Numbered from the stretch's first letter, positions 7,734 to 15,475 are shown. The stretch: 21,921 nt of DNA from an uncultured Collinsella sp. (GCA_900556365.1 USOG01000008.1:1-21921), one strand, 5' to 3'. Notes: generated from the sequence alone by a model not told the origin. Made by a program: numbers and translations.

Positions 7734-7797
7734 GACCCCCTGACGGCCCACCCAAAGCATGTTAAAGCGACTGGCTCGGGCTGGTCGCTTTTTTGTT
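7734..7797 (+). repeat. Direct repeat, copy 2: orphan tRNA-Lys 3' end plus terminator
   Basis: About 61 of 64 positions match 7558-7620. No tRNA body precedes it: the sequence upstream is the hairpin-rich insert at 7621-7733. It is either the remains of a third tRNA-Lys gene or an att-like scar of a lost integrative element. Confidence 0.85.
7764..7794 (+). terminator. Duplicate copy of the tRNA cluster terminator
   Basis: AAAGCGAC/GTCGCTTT stem with a T-run, as at 7587-7617. The loop reads TGGCTCGGGCTG here. Confidence 0.7.
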
Positions 7798-7987
7798 GAC
7801 TAGTGGTAGAAATTGAGATGATGTCATTTGGTTGCCCAACCTTTTATGCGGTGAAAAACCCTCGCATCTATTTTGTTAACGTTATTGATGCGGTCGCGTC
7901 GGGCGGGTGCCCACAACATATTGCGCGCAAAAAAATGTCAGCACCAGGGACTATTATCTGAAGAGGGGATGAGAGAAAGGCAACATC

Positions 7988-8758
7988 ATGGATAAGAACA
8001 ACCTCAACACCCAAGACGGCTAGGGTCTGAACCTCATTCCCGATGGGGGCGACGACGTCAAGGTGTCATTGAAGCGAAAGGTCGCCATCGGCGTGGTCGT
8101 TGCGCTCATTGTCGCGGGGCTCGGGCTCGGCAGCGCTTGGGTGACCGGTGCCTCTGCGCTCAAGTCCGAGACCGCCAAGATCGAGGCCAATTCGGACGAC
8201 GACAAGAAGCAGGTCTCGAAGAAGTCAAGCAAGGACGTGGTGAACGAGGTCACGGATAACGCCTCCAAGGCGCTGGCAGCTGACGAGGAGAAGATCTACC
8301 AGAAGAAGGACACCGCGACCGATAGTGCCGTGAAGGCCGAGGACAAGAAGGCTGATGCTGCGAAGCCGTCGACGGGCTCTAACTCCGCACCATCCAAATC
8401 TGACTCCAAGCCGTCCTCGGGTTCCGCCGGCAAGCCGTCTCATGAGCACGCATGGCAGATGCGGTCCCCCAACGACCCCGTATACGAGACGCGAACTCGA
8501 ACTGTGATTGATCAGCCAGCATGGGACGAAACGGTTAGCGCTGGCTACGATGAATTTAGATTCTCTGACGGCTACGTAACCACTTCTCTCACTGATGCTA
8601 TTAGCCATCAAGATGGAACCGGTTGCTCTTACTCTATTTATATGTCTCAAGTGTCTGTTCACCATGCTGCCGTTACACATGTAGAACAATATCAAGTTCA
8701 GACCGGTACCAAGTAGGTTCTCACCGGCTACCGCTGCTCCGGGTGCGGTGCTACATAA
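7988..8758 (+). pseudogene. Membrane-anchored zinc-knuckle-type surface protein gene with two in-frame amber codons
   Basis: The apparent gene starts at ATG 7988, seven bases after AAAGG, and runs to TAA at 8756-8758. It is interrupted by TAG at codon 12 (8021-8023) and at codon 243 (8714-8716). The open part between can only begin at GTG 8063, which lacks a good ribosome site. If both TAGs are read as sense, the 256-residue product has a short cytoplasmic start, one transmembrane helix (about residues 31-52), a Lys/Ser/Asp-rich linker, and a C-terminal domain with HEHAW (H152, H154). That domain continues with VYETRTRTVIDQPAWDETV and ends in YRCSGCGAT (C250, C253) after the second TAG. The paired H-x-H and C-x-x-C suggest metal binding and show that the 3' tail belongs to the gene. 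CAG (Gln) is one change from TAG at both sites. From about 8580 the sequence becomes AT-richer with T-ending codons. It is a pseudogene, an assembly error, or a case of amber readthrough. Confidence 0.75.
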
Positions 8759-9065
8759 TAAGGTTAAATTGGATAGATAGATCGGCTCTTCGGAATCAGG
8801 TTTGAATGTGCTCCATGCCATATCGCTCTCTGGCCGATTTTACTTTGCCGTGCTCCTGATAATCCGGCCGGGATACTTCGGGAAGAGGGCATGTCTTTAT
8901 GGGGGCTTCCGGGCTGTTCGTGCCGACCGGTGCGCTCCTGCACCTGGTTCGAGATGTCTTGCCGTATCTTGCCGGCCTGACGTGTGCCTTCCCTCCCTGT
9001 CTCCGTCTGTCCTGTTTAGGAAAGACGGAGACATAACAGTGCGCTATCGCGTTGGGCGCGTGTGA
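8759..9065. other. Noncoding convergent spacer
   Basis: It lies between the 3' ends of the amber-interrupted gene (+) and the D-lactate dehydrogenase gene (-). The only open frame on the plus strand (from about 8802) has no ribosome site and unlikely composition. I see only the hairpin at 8998-9033. Confidence 0.5.
8998..9033. terminator. Long hairpin downstream of the D-lactate dehydrogenase gene
   Basis: A perfect 11-bp stem TGTCTCCGTCT/AGACGGAGACA that continues as TCCT/AGGA around GTTT after one mismatched pair. It lies 32 bp beyond the stop codon of the minus-strand gene. Neither strand has a clear T-run, so termination or 3'-end protection is likely but not certain. Confidence 0.5.
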
Positions 9066-10055
9066 TTACAGCAGGGTGGCGCAGGTGCCCTCAGCCATGG
9101 CGGGAATAGCGGCAACGCCCTGATCGACCATGCAGTCTACATCGATATCGGTGTAGAACGCGATGTGATTGGTGAGCAGCACGTTGGGGAATTGGCGCAG
9201 GTAGGCCATCTTGCGGTTTGCAAGAATGTCGTGCATGCGGTTCTCGTGGTAGATGCCCACCTCGTCCTCGAAGACGTCCATAGCAAGCGCGCCGATTTTT
9301 TCAGACTCAATTGCCTCGATGACCGCATCGGTGTCGATGAGCTCGCCGCGCGAGACGTTGACGATGGTCACGTCGTCTCGCATCTTGGCGATGGCGGCGG
9401 CATCGATGATGCCGCGGGTGGAGTTCATGAGGGGCACGTGCAGGGTGATGACGTCGGAGTTGGTAACGAGCGTGTCCATGTCGAGGTACTCGAGGTTGTC
9501 GCGCTCTGCCAGCTCGGCGTTGGGATAGGGGTCGTAGGCCAGGATTTTGCAGCCAAAGCCGGAGAGTATGTCGATGACGGCGCGACCAATGCGTCCGGTG
9601 CCCACCACGCCCACGGTCAGCGTGCGCAGTTCGCGGCCCAGCAGGCCCTCCAGGGAGTAGTCGTTCACTTGCTGGCGCCAAATGGCGGCCTTGCAGCGGC
9701 GCAGAGCCATCAGGATAAGCATAACGGTGAACTCGGCAACGCCGTGGGGCGGATAGTTGGTATTGCACACCTTGATACCCAGCTCCTGAGCGCGCTTAAC
9801 GTCTACGTGGTTGTAGCCAACGCAACGGATGGCGATATAGCGAACGCCCAACTCGTGCACGCGCTCTACCAATGCGCTGGACATCACGGACTTATTGTTG
9901 ATGACGATTCCCTCGCAGCCTGCAACGGAGTCGATATTGGCTTCGGAGAGGATTTGGGTGTCATAGGAGATAGAGTAGCCCGCCGGAAGATTGTCGACGG
10001 CGCGCAGGTAGGCGGCAACCTCGTCGTCGCGCAACTCGAACAGTCTGATATTCAT
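9066..10055 (-). CDS. ldhA: D-lactate dehydrogenase (D-2-hydroxyacid dehydrogenase family)
   Basis: NAD-dependent reduction of pyruvate to D-lactate in the cytoplasm, regenerating NAD in fermentation. The ATG at 10055 (MNIRLFELRD) is chosen over an upstream in-frame ATG because AAAGGAACGCT precedes it; the protein is then 329 residues, normal for D-LDH. Rossmann motif GTGRIG is at 152-157 with D175 selecting NAD. The catalytic triad is R236 (NVSRGELID), E265 (VFEDE) and H297 (TNHIAFYT), numbered almost exactly as in lactobacillar D-LDH. VanH dehydrogenases are in the same family, but no vancomycin cluster is here. A possible -10 (TATTAT) is on the minus strand at 10163-10168. The gene diverges from the PRD regulator, and the shared spacer holds the proposed operator at 10219-10241, so it may belong to the PTS regulon. 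A related 2-hydroxyacid substrate cannot be excluded. Confidence 0.88.
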   Translation of the reverse strand: MNIRLFELRDDEVAAYLRAVDNLPAGYSISYDTQILSEANIDSVAGCEGIVINNKSVMSSALVERVHELGVRYIAIRCVGYNHVDVKRAQELGIKVCNTNYPPHGVAEFTVMLILMALRRCKAAIWRQQVNDYSLEGLLGRELRTLTVGVVGTGRIGRAVIDILSGFGCKILAYDPYPNAELAERDNLEYLDMDTLVTNSDVITLHVPLMNSTRGIIDAAAIAKMRDDVTIVNVSRGELIDTDAVIEAIESEKIGALAMDVFEDEVGIYHENRMHDILANRKMAYLRQFPNVLLTNHIAFYTDIDVDCMVDQGVAAIPAMAEGTCATLL

Positions 10056-10218
10056 AGCGTTCCTTTCCTGTGTCGGCGTATCATGCGTCGCGTCCGATAC
10101 CTGTGTGGCCCGTCCGCTACACCCAGGGACAGCGTTTCCGTGGCGCATCCGCAGGCGACACGATAATAGGCGGTTCTATACGCCGCAACATCGCATAAAT
10201 CAGTACATCCACGATTGC

Positions 10219-10241
10219 TATTTCACCTACGCGGTGAAATA
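10219..10241. promoter_or_regulatory. Proposed operator of the PRD regulator, site 1
   Basis: TATTTCACC-TACGC-GGTGAAATA: nine perfect pairs around a 5-bp centre, between the divergent ldh and regulator genes and about 18 bp upstream of the regulator -35. Its core TTTCACC-N5-GGTGAAA recurs with one mismatch at 13752-13770, upstream of the PTS operon. Confidence 0.65.
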
Positions 10242-10258
10242 TCTGAATGTGCGCGAAA

Positions 10259-10287
10259 TTGGCAGACCCTATGACGGGGAGTATATT
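10259..10287 (+). promoter_or_regulatory. Promoter of the PRD regulator gene
   Basis: TTGGCA at 10259-10264 and TATATT at 10282-10287 with a 17-bp spacer, 27 bp upstream of the GTG start. The gap also holds AGGAGG. Confidence 0.6.
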
Positions 10288-10314
10288 TAAATGTGACCAT
10301 GATAGGAGGATGCT

Positions 10315-12225
10315 GTGAGCTTCGATCGAAGCAGGGAAATTGTTCGTATTCTCGAAAGCAGGGCGACCTGGACCACGGCGTCTCAGATCGCTTCGCAGGT
10401 TGGATGCTCCTCCCGTACTGTCAAAAGCGACATCACCACGCTGAATTGTACCTATGAGGGTATGATTGTTGCCAGTTCGAAGGGCTATCGTATCGAGGAT
10501 GTTGCTGCGGCGGCGCAGCTGCTGTCACAGCAGACGACCGAGGTGCCGCAGACGGCCGAGGCACGTAAGCGCTATATTCTGTTTGAATTACTGATGCGTC
10601 GCCGCGAGGTGCGGACGGCTGATTTGGCGGAAAGTCTCTATATCTCACTTGCGACGCTTGATAATGAGCTAGTTGCCATCAAGCGCGAATTATCGGGGTA
10701 CGGTTTGGTGCTGCGTTCTCGCGCGGGCTCGTTGTATATCGAGGGCAGCGCATCGGGCGAGAAGAAGATGGTCAACCAACTGATCTTTGACGAGACGAAG
10801 GATTATTATAGCCAAATCGACCTCATCAATCGCTATTTCCCTAATCTCGACCTCACGGAGCTGCAGGAGCGGATCGACGCATGCCTGAAGCTGCGCGGGT
10901 TCTACATCAACGGCTATGCTCTATCGAGCCTCATCGTGCATATCGCCATCTTTGTAGAGCGCACGAGCAACGGGTTCGAGTCGGTGCCGACGACGGTCAA
11001 AGCGGCCCGTCCCGCCGGCATCGAGATGCGCAAGGGCCTTGACGAGGTGGCGGACGAGATCTGCTCGGCTATCGAGGACCTTTTCTCGGTACACGTGTCC
11101 GATGTTGATCGCGAAGCTGTCCGTTTGATGCTGGGCGCGAACTTGATTCATGCGAATCATTTTGAGCCGAGTGACCCGGAGCACCGGCGAGCGCGCGAGC
11201 TGTTGAGTACAGTCGTGGATCGCGTACGCGATCAATTTGGACTTAATTTGCTAGATGGCGAATTTGAGCTGCGCTTTTCTTTGCATCTGGCCAATATGCT
11301 TTCGCGCGTTCGCTGTGGAATGCTGCTGCGTAACCCGCAGCTCGAGGCCATCAAGAGCAGTCAACCGTTTATTTACGACGTTGCGGTGTTTGTGGCTGAT
11401 GTCATCGCTACGGAGACCGGCGTTTCTGTCAACGAAGACGAAATTGCCTACATCGCGCTCCACGTGGGGTGTTTGGTGGAGGAGCAGCGCACCAATGCCG
11501 ATAAGCTGCACGCGCTAGTGGTGTGCACGCGCCACAACGCCTATCGGACCCATATCGACAGTTTCCTCGATGCCCTTGATGCTTGTGTTGTGGTTGAAGG
11601 TATCGCGCCCACCATCGAAGCAGTGGGCAACATCTCGCGCGTTGACCTCGTGATTTCGGCCGTGCCGCTGTCGGGGTATTGCCCGGTGCCGGTGGTAAAT
11701 ATCTCGCCGTTCTTTAGCAAGCAAGATATTTCACTGACGCGTGAGCGTGTCGAAGCACTGCTCAAGGCGCGTCAGCGTGCCGACCTTGAGCGTAGCATGC
11801 GCACCTTCTTTACGGAGGATTTCTTTGCAATTGAGCCCAAAGTTGCCGACTGGCGCGATGCAATTTGCAAGATGAGCGCGCCACTGATCGAGGGTGGTTA
11901 CGCGTTCGAGGATTTCACCGAGCGTCTGCTGGAGCGCGAGGAGATCAGCGCCAGTGCATACTGCGACATCGCAATGCCTCACCCGCTCGATATGGACGCC
12001 AAGCGCACTGCCGTCTCGGTCGCGCTCTTCCCGCGTGGCCTTGCGTGGAACAACGCAACGGTGCATGCGGTGATCATGCTGGCGATTACCCGTGATGACC
12101 GGGCATTTTTTGGCGAGTTGTTCAATTACATCTCGGGTGTGCTGCTCAAGCCCGGCGCGGTGCGTACCATCTCCCGCGCAAAAAGCTACCAGGAGTTCTT
12201 GGACGCCCTGTTGCGCTGCGCGTAG
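10315..12225 (+). CDS. PRD-domain transcriptional regulator with EIIB-like and EIIA domains (LicR/MtlR type)
   Basis: DNA-binding activator whose activity is set by PTS phosphorylation. Domains in order: N-terminal helix-turn-helix (about 1-60), a second Mga-type helix-turn-helix (about 85-145), PRD1 (about 170-275, H209 in LIVHIAIFVER), and PRD2 (about 295-390, H324 in SLHLANML and H383 in ALHVGCLVEE). An EIIB-like domain (about 398-490) and an EIIA-like domain (about 500-636, H556 in AMPHP) follow. The EIIB-like domain keeps a cysteine (C404) but not the usual Gly/Ser-rich loop. Start is GTG, six bases after AGGAGG. At 636 residues it has the normal size for this class. By family, its activity is raised or lowered by phosphate from HPr and from a cognate EIIB; the lactose/cellobiose-family EIIA-B-C downstream is the obvious partner. 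Probably autoregulated through 10219-10241. Confidence 0.92.
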   Translation: MSFDRSREIVRILESRATWTTASQIASQVGCSSRTVKSDITTLNCTYEGMIVASSKGYRIEDVAAAAQLLSQQTTEVPQTAEARKRYILFELLMRRREVRTADLAESLYISLATLDNELVAIKRELSGYGLVLRSRAGSLYIEGSASGEKKMVNQLIFDETKDYYSQIDLINRYFPNLDLTELQERIDACLKLRGFYINGYALSSLIVHIAIFVERTSNGFESVPTTVKAARPAGIEMRKGLDEVADEICSAIEDLFSVHVSDVDREAVRLMLGANLIHANHFEPSDPEHRRARELLSTVVDRVRDQFGLNLLDGEFELRFSLHLANMLSRVRCGMLLRNPQLEAIKSSQPFIYDVAVFVADVIATETGVSVNEDEIAYIALHVGCLVEEQRTNADKLHALVVCTRHNAYRTHIDSFLDALDACVVVEGIAPTIEAVGNISRVDLVISAVPLSGYCPVPVVNISPFFSKQDISLTRERVEALLKARQRADLERSMRTFFTEDFFAIEPKVADWRDAICKMSAPLIEGGYAFEDFTERLLEREEISASAYCDIAMPHPLDMDAKRTAVSVALFPRGLAWNNATVHAVIMLAITRDDRAFFGELFNYISGVLLKPGAVRTISRAKSYQEFLDALLRCA

Positions 12226-12325
12226 GGCCTTACATGCGAGCAGGCGATATGGCGCGCCATGGGCCCCTTCTGCCGGGTGCTCCCTTATCGCCTGCAGCCC
12301 CGCAACGTATTGCCTCGTAATAACA

Positions 12326-12357
12326 GCGCCCGCTCGAGCATATGCTCGGGCGGGCGC
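12326..12357. terminator. Strong GC-rich hairpin between convergent genes
   Basis: A 16-pair self-complementary stem centred on GCATATGC (one G-T pair), in the 168-bp spacer between the convergent regulator and C-S lyase genes. There is no T-run on the plus strand and only TGTTATT on the minus strand. It probably serves as a terminator for both. Confidence 0.5.
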
Positions 12358-12393
12358 CGCATGAAAGGAGGACATGTAATGTGCGGGCGAGGC

Positions 12394-13581
12394 CTACTTG
12401 ATGAGTTGGTGAACGGCCATGCGTTCCATGGCCTCGATGACCAGCTTGCGTGGCATACCCAGGTTCAGGCGCACGAAGTCCGCGCCGTTCGCGACATAGA
12501 AGGTTCCGTCGCCCACGATGACGCCAGCCTCTGCTGCCATGTGGTCGCAAATCTCGGTGGCCGTGGTGCCCGTGCCGGCGATGTTTACCCATGGCAGGTA
12601 GGATGCATCCATGCGCATGAGCTCCCAGCCCTCCATCTTCTCCTCGATGAAGGTTGAAACTTGTGCATAAGACTCGCGTAGGTAATCGGTAATCTGGTCC
12701 AGCCACTCTTCGGACTCATCATAGGCGGCGATAATGGCAGCACAGCCAAACGTGTTGGGCGAGGTAATGGAGTTCATTTCCAAGCGATGGCGGAAGATGG
12801 TTCGGATGCGCTCGTTGGGGATTATCGAGTAGGACGTCTTGAGCCCGCCCAGATTAAAGCCCTTGTTGGGCGAGGTGAGCACGATAAGGTTATCCAGGTA
12901 GCACGCGGGTAGCTGCAGGGCCGAGACGAACAAGCCGGCCATGATGTGCTCGCAGTGAACCTCGTCGACCACCAGTAAGCAGTTGTACTTATGGCAGATC
13001 TCGGCGACGCGGGTGATTTCTTCGAGTGTCCAGATACGACCGCCCGGGTTGTGCGGCGAGCAGAACAGGTGCACGCGCGGGCGGAAGCGATCCATCTGCT
13101 CCTCAAGCAGGTCGAAGTCGATGTGATAGGTGCGATCGCGATAGATGAGCGGGTTTTCGATTACGCGAAACCCGTTGTTGTGCGCAGCATAGCCAAAGGG
13201 ATCGTAGACCGGCGTGTTGAGGATGACGCAGTCGTTGGGCTGGCAGAACGCCTGATACAGGTAGTGAATAGTAGGAACGGTGCCGTAGGCGAGTGTAATC
13301 CACTCACGCTTAACCTCGTTGTTGTGGCGGCGGCGCTGCCAGTTGATGACGGCGTTGTAGAAGCCGTCGTGCGCATAGCCATAGCCGTAGGCGCCGTTTT
13401 GGGCCACCTCGGCCAGGCGCGTGCGGATTGCGGGTGCGGCGGCAAAGTCCATATCGGCGATCCACATGGGAATGTAGTCATCGCCCGCCTTGGGGAATTT
13501 CTGTTTGATGATGACGGGGTCCCACTTGCGAGCGTGGTCGAGCGAGCGATCAGCCATGGAATCGAAGTCATAAATCGGCAT
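12394..13581 (-). CDS. MalY/PatB-type PLP-dependent C-S lyase (cystathionine beta-lyase family)
   Basis: Cytosolic fold-type I PLP enzyme. The family cleaves the C-S bond of cystathionine, cysteine or cysteine conjugates, giving pyruvate, ammonia and a thiol. The ATG at 13581 follows GGAGG by 7 bases, giving 395 residues, the usual family length; the upstream in-frame ATG lacks a ribosome site. Motifs: PMWIADMDF at 38-46 (family signature), YGYGYAHDGF, CSPHNPGGR with N178, VVDEVHCEH with D206, and TSPNKGFNLGGLKTSY with the PLP lysine K240. E. coli MalY also represses MalT as a side activity; nothing here shows that role. It diverges from the M42-PTS operon, and the operator-like cluster at 13725-13770 lies between them, so it may be co-regulated. 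Confidence 0.9.
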   Translation of the reverse strand: MPIYDFDSMADRSLDHARKWDPVIIKQKFPKAGDDYIPMWIADMDFAAAPAIRTRLAEVAQNGAYGYGYAHDGFYNAVINWQRRRHNNEVKREWITLAYGTVPTIHYLYQAFCQPNDCVILNTPVYDPFGYAAHNNGFRVIENPLIYRDRTYHIDFDLLEEQMDRFRPRVHLFCSPHNPGGRIWTLEEITRVAEICHKYNCLLVVDEVHCEHIMAGLFVSALQLPACYLDNLIVLTSPNKGFNLGGLKTSYSIIPNERIRTIFRHRLEMNSITSPNTFGCAAIIAAYDESEEWLDQITDYLRESYAQVSTFIEEKMEGWELMRMDASYLPWVNIAGTGTTATEICDHMAAEAGVIVGDGTFYVANGADFVRLNLGMPRKLVIEAMERMAVHQLIK

Positions 13582-13924
13582 AAGGTGTCCTCCTTGGCAA
13601 AACTGAAGCGACCCGCGTCTGCAGGTCGTGCACCGCCAGCGTGATTCGCACTTGCGGTGGCACATGTTGCAATCAAGTATGGCAAAGATGCGCGTGGCGC
13701 CCCATCCCTAACAATTGCACGGCCACGGTGAAGAGAGAGGCCCTTTCACCGTTTCACCGCTACGGTGCAAGCCCGGATACATCATTTGTGGCGCACTGTC
13801 GATACACTTGCTTTCAGACGTCGCCACTGTGGGCGCCGCCATCGAAGGTGGGTGACGAAGACCCCGGTGCCTGTGCACCGTGTTTTCCCACACGTCGCCG
13901 TTCAACCACAAGGGGAGGTTGCCA
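13582..13924. promoter_or_regulatory. Divergent control region between the C-S lyase and the PTS-peptidase operon
   Basis: A 343-bp noncoding region holding the half-site cluster at 13725-13770. I cannot assign a convincing -35/-10 pair for either direction. A candidate -10 (GATACA, 13776-13781) sits 17 bp after TTCACC of the operator, which would place the operator over the -35. A GGTGCCTGTGCACC hairpin near 13865-13878 is also present. Confidence 0.45.
13725..13770. promoter_or_regulatory. Proposed operator cluster of the PRD regulator, site 2
   Basis: Four half-sites: GGTGAA at 13727-13732 (reverse), TTTCACC at 13744-13750 and 13752-13758 (forward), and GGTGCAA at 13764-13770 (reverse). 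The last two form TTTCACC-GCTAC-GGTGCAA, with the same arms and 5-bp spacing as site 1 apart from one base. The first two also form an 8-bp inverted repeat (ACGGTGAA/TTCACCGT). Confidence 0.6.
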
Positions 13925-14971
13925 ATGAATAAGGAGCTTATGTTCGCCTTGAGCAATGCAGACGCTGTCGCATGCCGCGAGGGTGAGGTCCGCTCCATCA
14001 TGCACGCCGAGCTTGACGATATCGCCGACGCTGTCGAGTACGACAAACTCGGTTCGATTATGTTCAAGAGCGCGGGAACCGAGGAGAATCCGGTTCGCAT
14101 TCTGTTTACCGGCCACATGGACGAGGCCGGCTTTATGGTTCGCTACATTTCCGATATCGGCATGGTTCATGTAATCGGTGTGGGCGGTCCGCGTAAGAAC
14201 AGCGTTGAGAGCCAGATCGTGCGTATCAAGACGCGTAGCGGCGAGAAAGTGCGCGGCGTGTTGTTTGCCAAGCGCGATGCCGACGGCACTCCGACCGATA
14301 TGTACATTGACTTTGGCTGCGAGACGGCCGAGGAGGTCCGTGAGCTGGGCATTGAGATTGGCGACTGGGGAACCTTTGCCGCCGAGTGTGAGCTCAAGCC
14401 CGTGGGTGACATCCTGCTGGGCAAGGCGTTCGACGACCGCGCCGGTGTGTACGTGGTAACCGAGGCCATGAAGCGTCTGGCCAACACCCCACACGCAGCC
14501 GAGCTGTGGTTCGCCGGCTCTTCTTCTGAAGAGGTTGGCTGCCGCGGTGCTCAGACGGCCACGGCGCATCTGGATGCCGATATCGTCATTCCGGTGGATA
14601 TTGCCAATCCGCCTGAGTTCGATCGCGGCTGGAATAACAGCCGCAAGAATGGTCACGGCCCCATGATCGTGCACTACGATCGCATGCACGTTCCCAACGA
14701 GAAGCTGCTGCACTTCATCGTGGACACCGCTGAGAAGAACAACATTCCCTTCCAGCGCGATCTGTTCAAGGGCGGCGGCACTGACGCCGGCACCGCTCAC
14801 CTGGTGGGGGATGGCAAGCTGGCAACGGTGATCGGCGTACCTCTGCGCTACTGCCACGGCTCGTGGTCGGTCATGCGCGGTGCCGATCTGGACGCGGCAG
14901 TCGATCTGTTGTGCGCGCTGGCAACCTCGATCGATCGCGCCACCTATGAGGAGCTCAAGAGCTTCGAGTAG
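13925..14971 (+). CDS. M42 family metallo-aminopeptidase (FrvX/YpdE type)
   Basis: Dizinc or dicobalt aminopeptidase of the M42 clan, normally a large cytosolic tetrahedral particle that trims short peptides. Some members are still labelled cellulase or endoglucanase M, a doubtful name. Start ATG 13925 follows GGGGAGG by 6 bases; 348 residues is normal. Metal and catalytic residues: H64 and D66 (FTGHMDEAGF), D170/D171 (KAFDDRAG), E202/E203 (SSSEEVGCRGAQ), D225 (PVDIANP) and H311 (RYCHGSWS), with the GGGTDAGTAH loop at 283-292. It is first in an operon with lactose/cellobiose-family EIIA, EIIB and EIIC. In E. coli, homologues FrvX and YpdE also sit in PTS operons, which suggests it acts on an internalised phosphorylated peptide-containing compound. 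That role is inference. Confidence 0.92.
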   Translation: MNKELMFALSNADAVACREGEVRSIMHAELDDIADAVEYDKLGSIMFKSAGTEENPVRILFTGHMDEAGFMVRYISDIGMVHVIGVGGPRKNSVESQIVRIKTRSGEKVRGVLFAKRDADGTPTDMYIDFGCETAEEVRELGIEIGDWGTFAAECELKPVGDILLGKAFDDRAGVYVVTEAMKRLANTPHAAELWFAGSSSEEVGCRGAQTATAHLDADIVIPVDIANPPEFDRGWNNSRKNGHGPMIVHYDRMHVPNEKLLHFIVDTAEKNNIPFQRDLFKGGGTDAGTAHLVGDGKLATVIGVPLRYCHGSWSVMRGADLDAAVDLLCALATSIDRATYEELKSFE

Positions 14972-15049
14972 CGCTCCGCAGTCAATGGTTTCAATCGGGC
15001 ACGCCGCCAAAATGATGACGCGCCCGCCGAGCAGAAAAGGATTTATTCG

Positions 15050-15376
15050 GTGGAAAACAACGAACAGCAGATTATGACCATCATCGGCTCTGCCGGTGCC
15101 AGCAAGGGCAAGGCGTTCGCCGCGCTCGCTTGCGTGCGCGAGCACGACTACGAGGGCGCCCGTGCGCTGCTCGCCGAGGCCAAGGAGGCCGACCTGGCCG
15201 CTCATGCCGCTCAGACCGAGGTGATTACCCAAGCCCTGTCTGGTGCCGAAAACGCCGATGCTGCAAGTCTGCTTATGGTCCACGCCCAGGATCACTATAT
15301 GACCTCTCAGCTCGCTCGCGATCTTATCGAGGAGATCGTCAAGATCTTCGAGGAGCGCGACGCCCAGGCCAAGTAG
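15050..15376 (+). CDS. PTS lactose/cellobiose-family EIIA
   Basis: Cytosolic trimeric phosphocarrier that takes phosphate from HPr and passes it to EIIB. The 108-residue all-helical domain has the active-site motif LLMVHAQDHYM with H78 phosphorylated and D81 as the trimer metal ligand; the numbering matches EIIA-Lac. GTG start with AAAAGGA 8 bases upstream. It lies 78 bp after the M42 gene and 99 bp before EIIB. C-terminal helix RDLIEEIVKIFEERD is typical. Sugar specificity in this family ranges over lactose, cellobiose and N,N'-diacetylchitobiose and cannot be read from EIIA. Confidence 0.93.
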   Translation: MENNEQQIMTIIGSAGASKGKAFAALACVREHDYEGARALLAEAKEADLAAHAAQTEVITQALSGAENADAASLLMVHAQDHYMTSQLARDLIEEIVKIFEERDAQAK

Positions 15377-15395
15377 GCGTAGGACACGCGTCTGC

Positions 15396-15437
15396 GAAGG
15401 GGCGATGCGCGCCTCGATCGCTGCAGCCCGTCCCTTC
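15396..15437 (+). promoter_or_regulatory. Intra-operon hairpin between EIIA and EIIB
   Basis: GAAGGGGCG pairs with CGTCCCTTC (nine pairs, one G-T) around a 24-nt GC-rich loop. TCAAACTGTCTTTATTTG follows without a clean T-run. Possibly a partial terminator or mRNA processing/stability element that adjusts EIIA and EIIB levels. Confidence 0.4.
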
Positions 15438-15475
15438 TCAAACTGTCTTTATTTGTCGTTAGAAAGGACAAGACA

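Noticed and set aside
8802..9065. 87-codon plus-strand open frame before ldh
   Set aside because: No ribosome site, atypical composition, and it runs through a terminator-like hairpin into the end of the opposite gene.
4337..10055. VanZ-like protein plus VanH-like dehydrogenase as a vancomycin resistance cluster
   Set aside because: They are 4 kb apart in separate units, no VanA/B ligase, VanX or VanRS genes are present, and the dehydrogenase has ordinary D-LDH features.
12226..12393. Readthrough of the PRD regulator past its TAG, since the frame stays open
   Set aside because: The EIIA domain is already complete, and the downstream frame crosses a strong hairpin and the opposite gene with no domain-like content.
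14969..15050. M42 peptidase stop (TAG) lies in the same frame as the EIIA start, suggesting another readthrough fusion
   Set aside because: The M42 protein ends at its normal family length, EIIA has its own ribosome site and start, and the 26 codons between look non-coding. Shared frame has a one-in-three chance.
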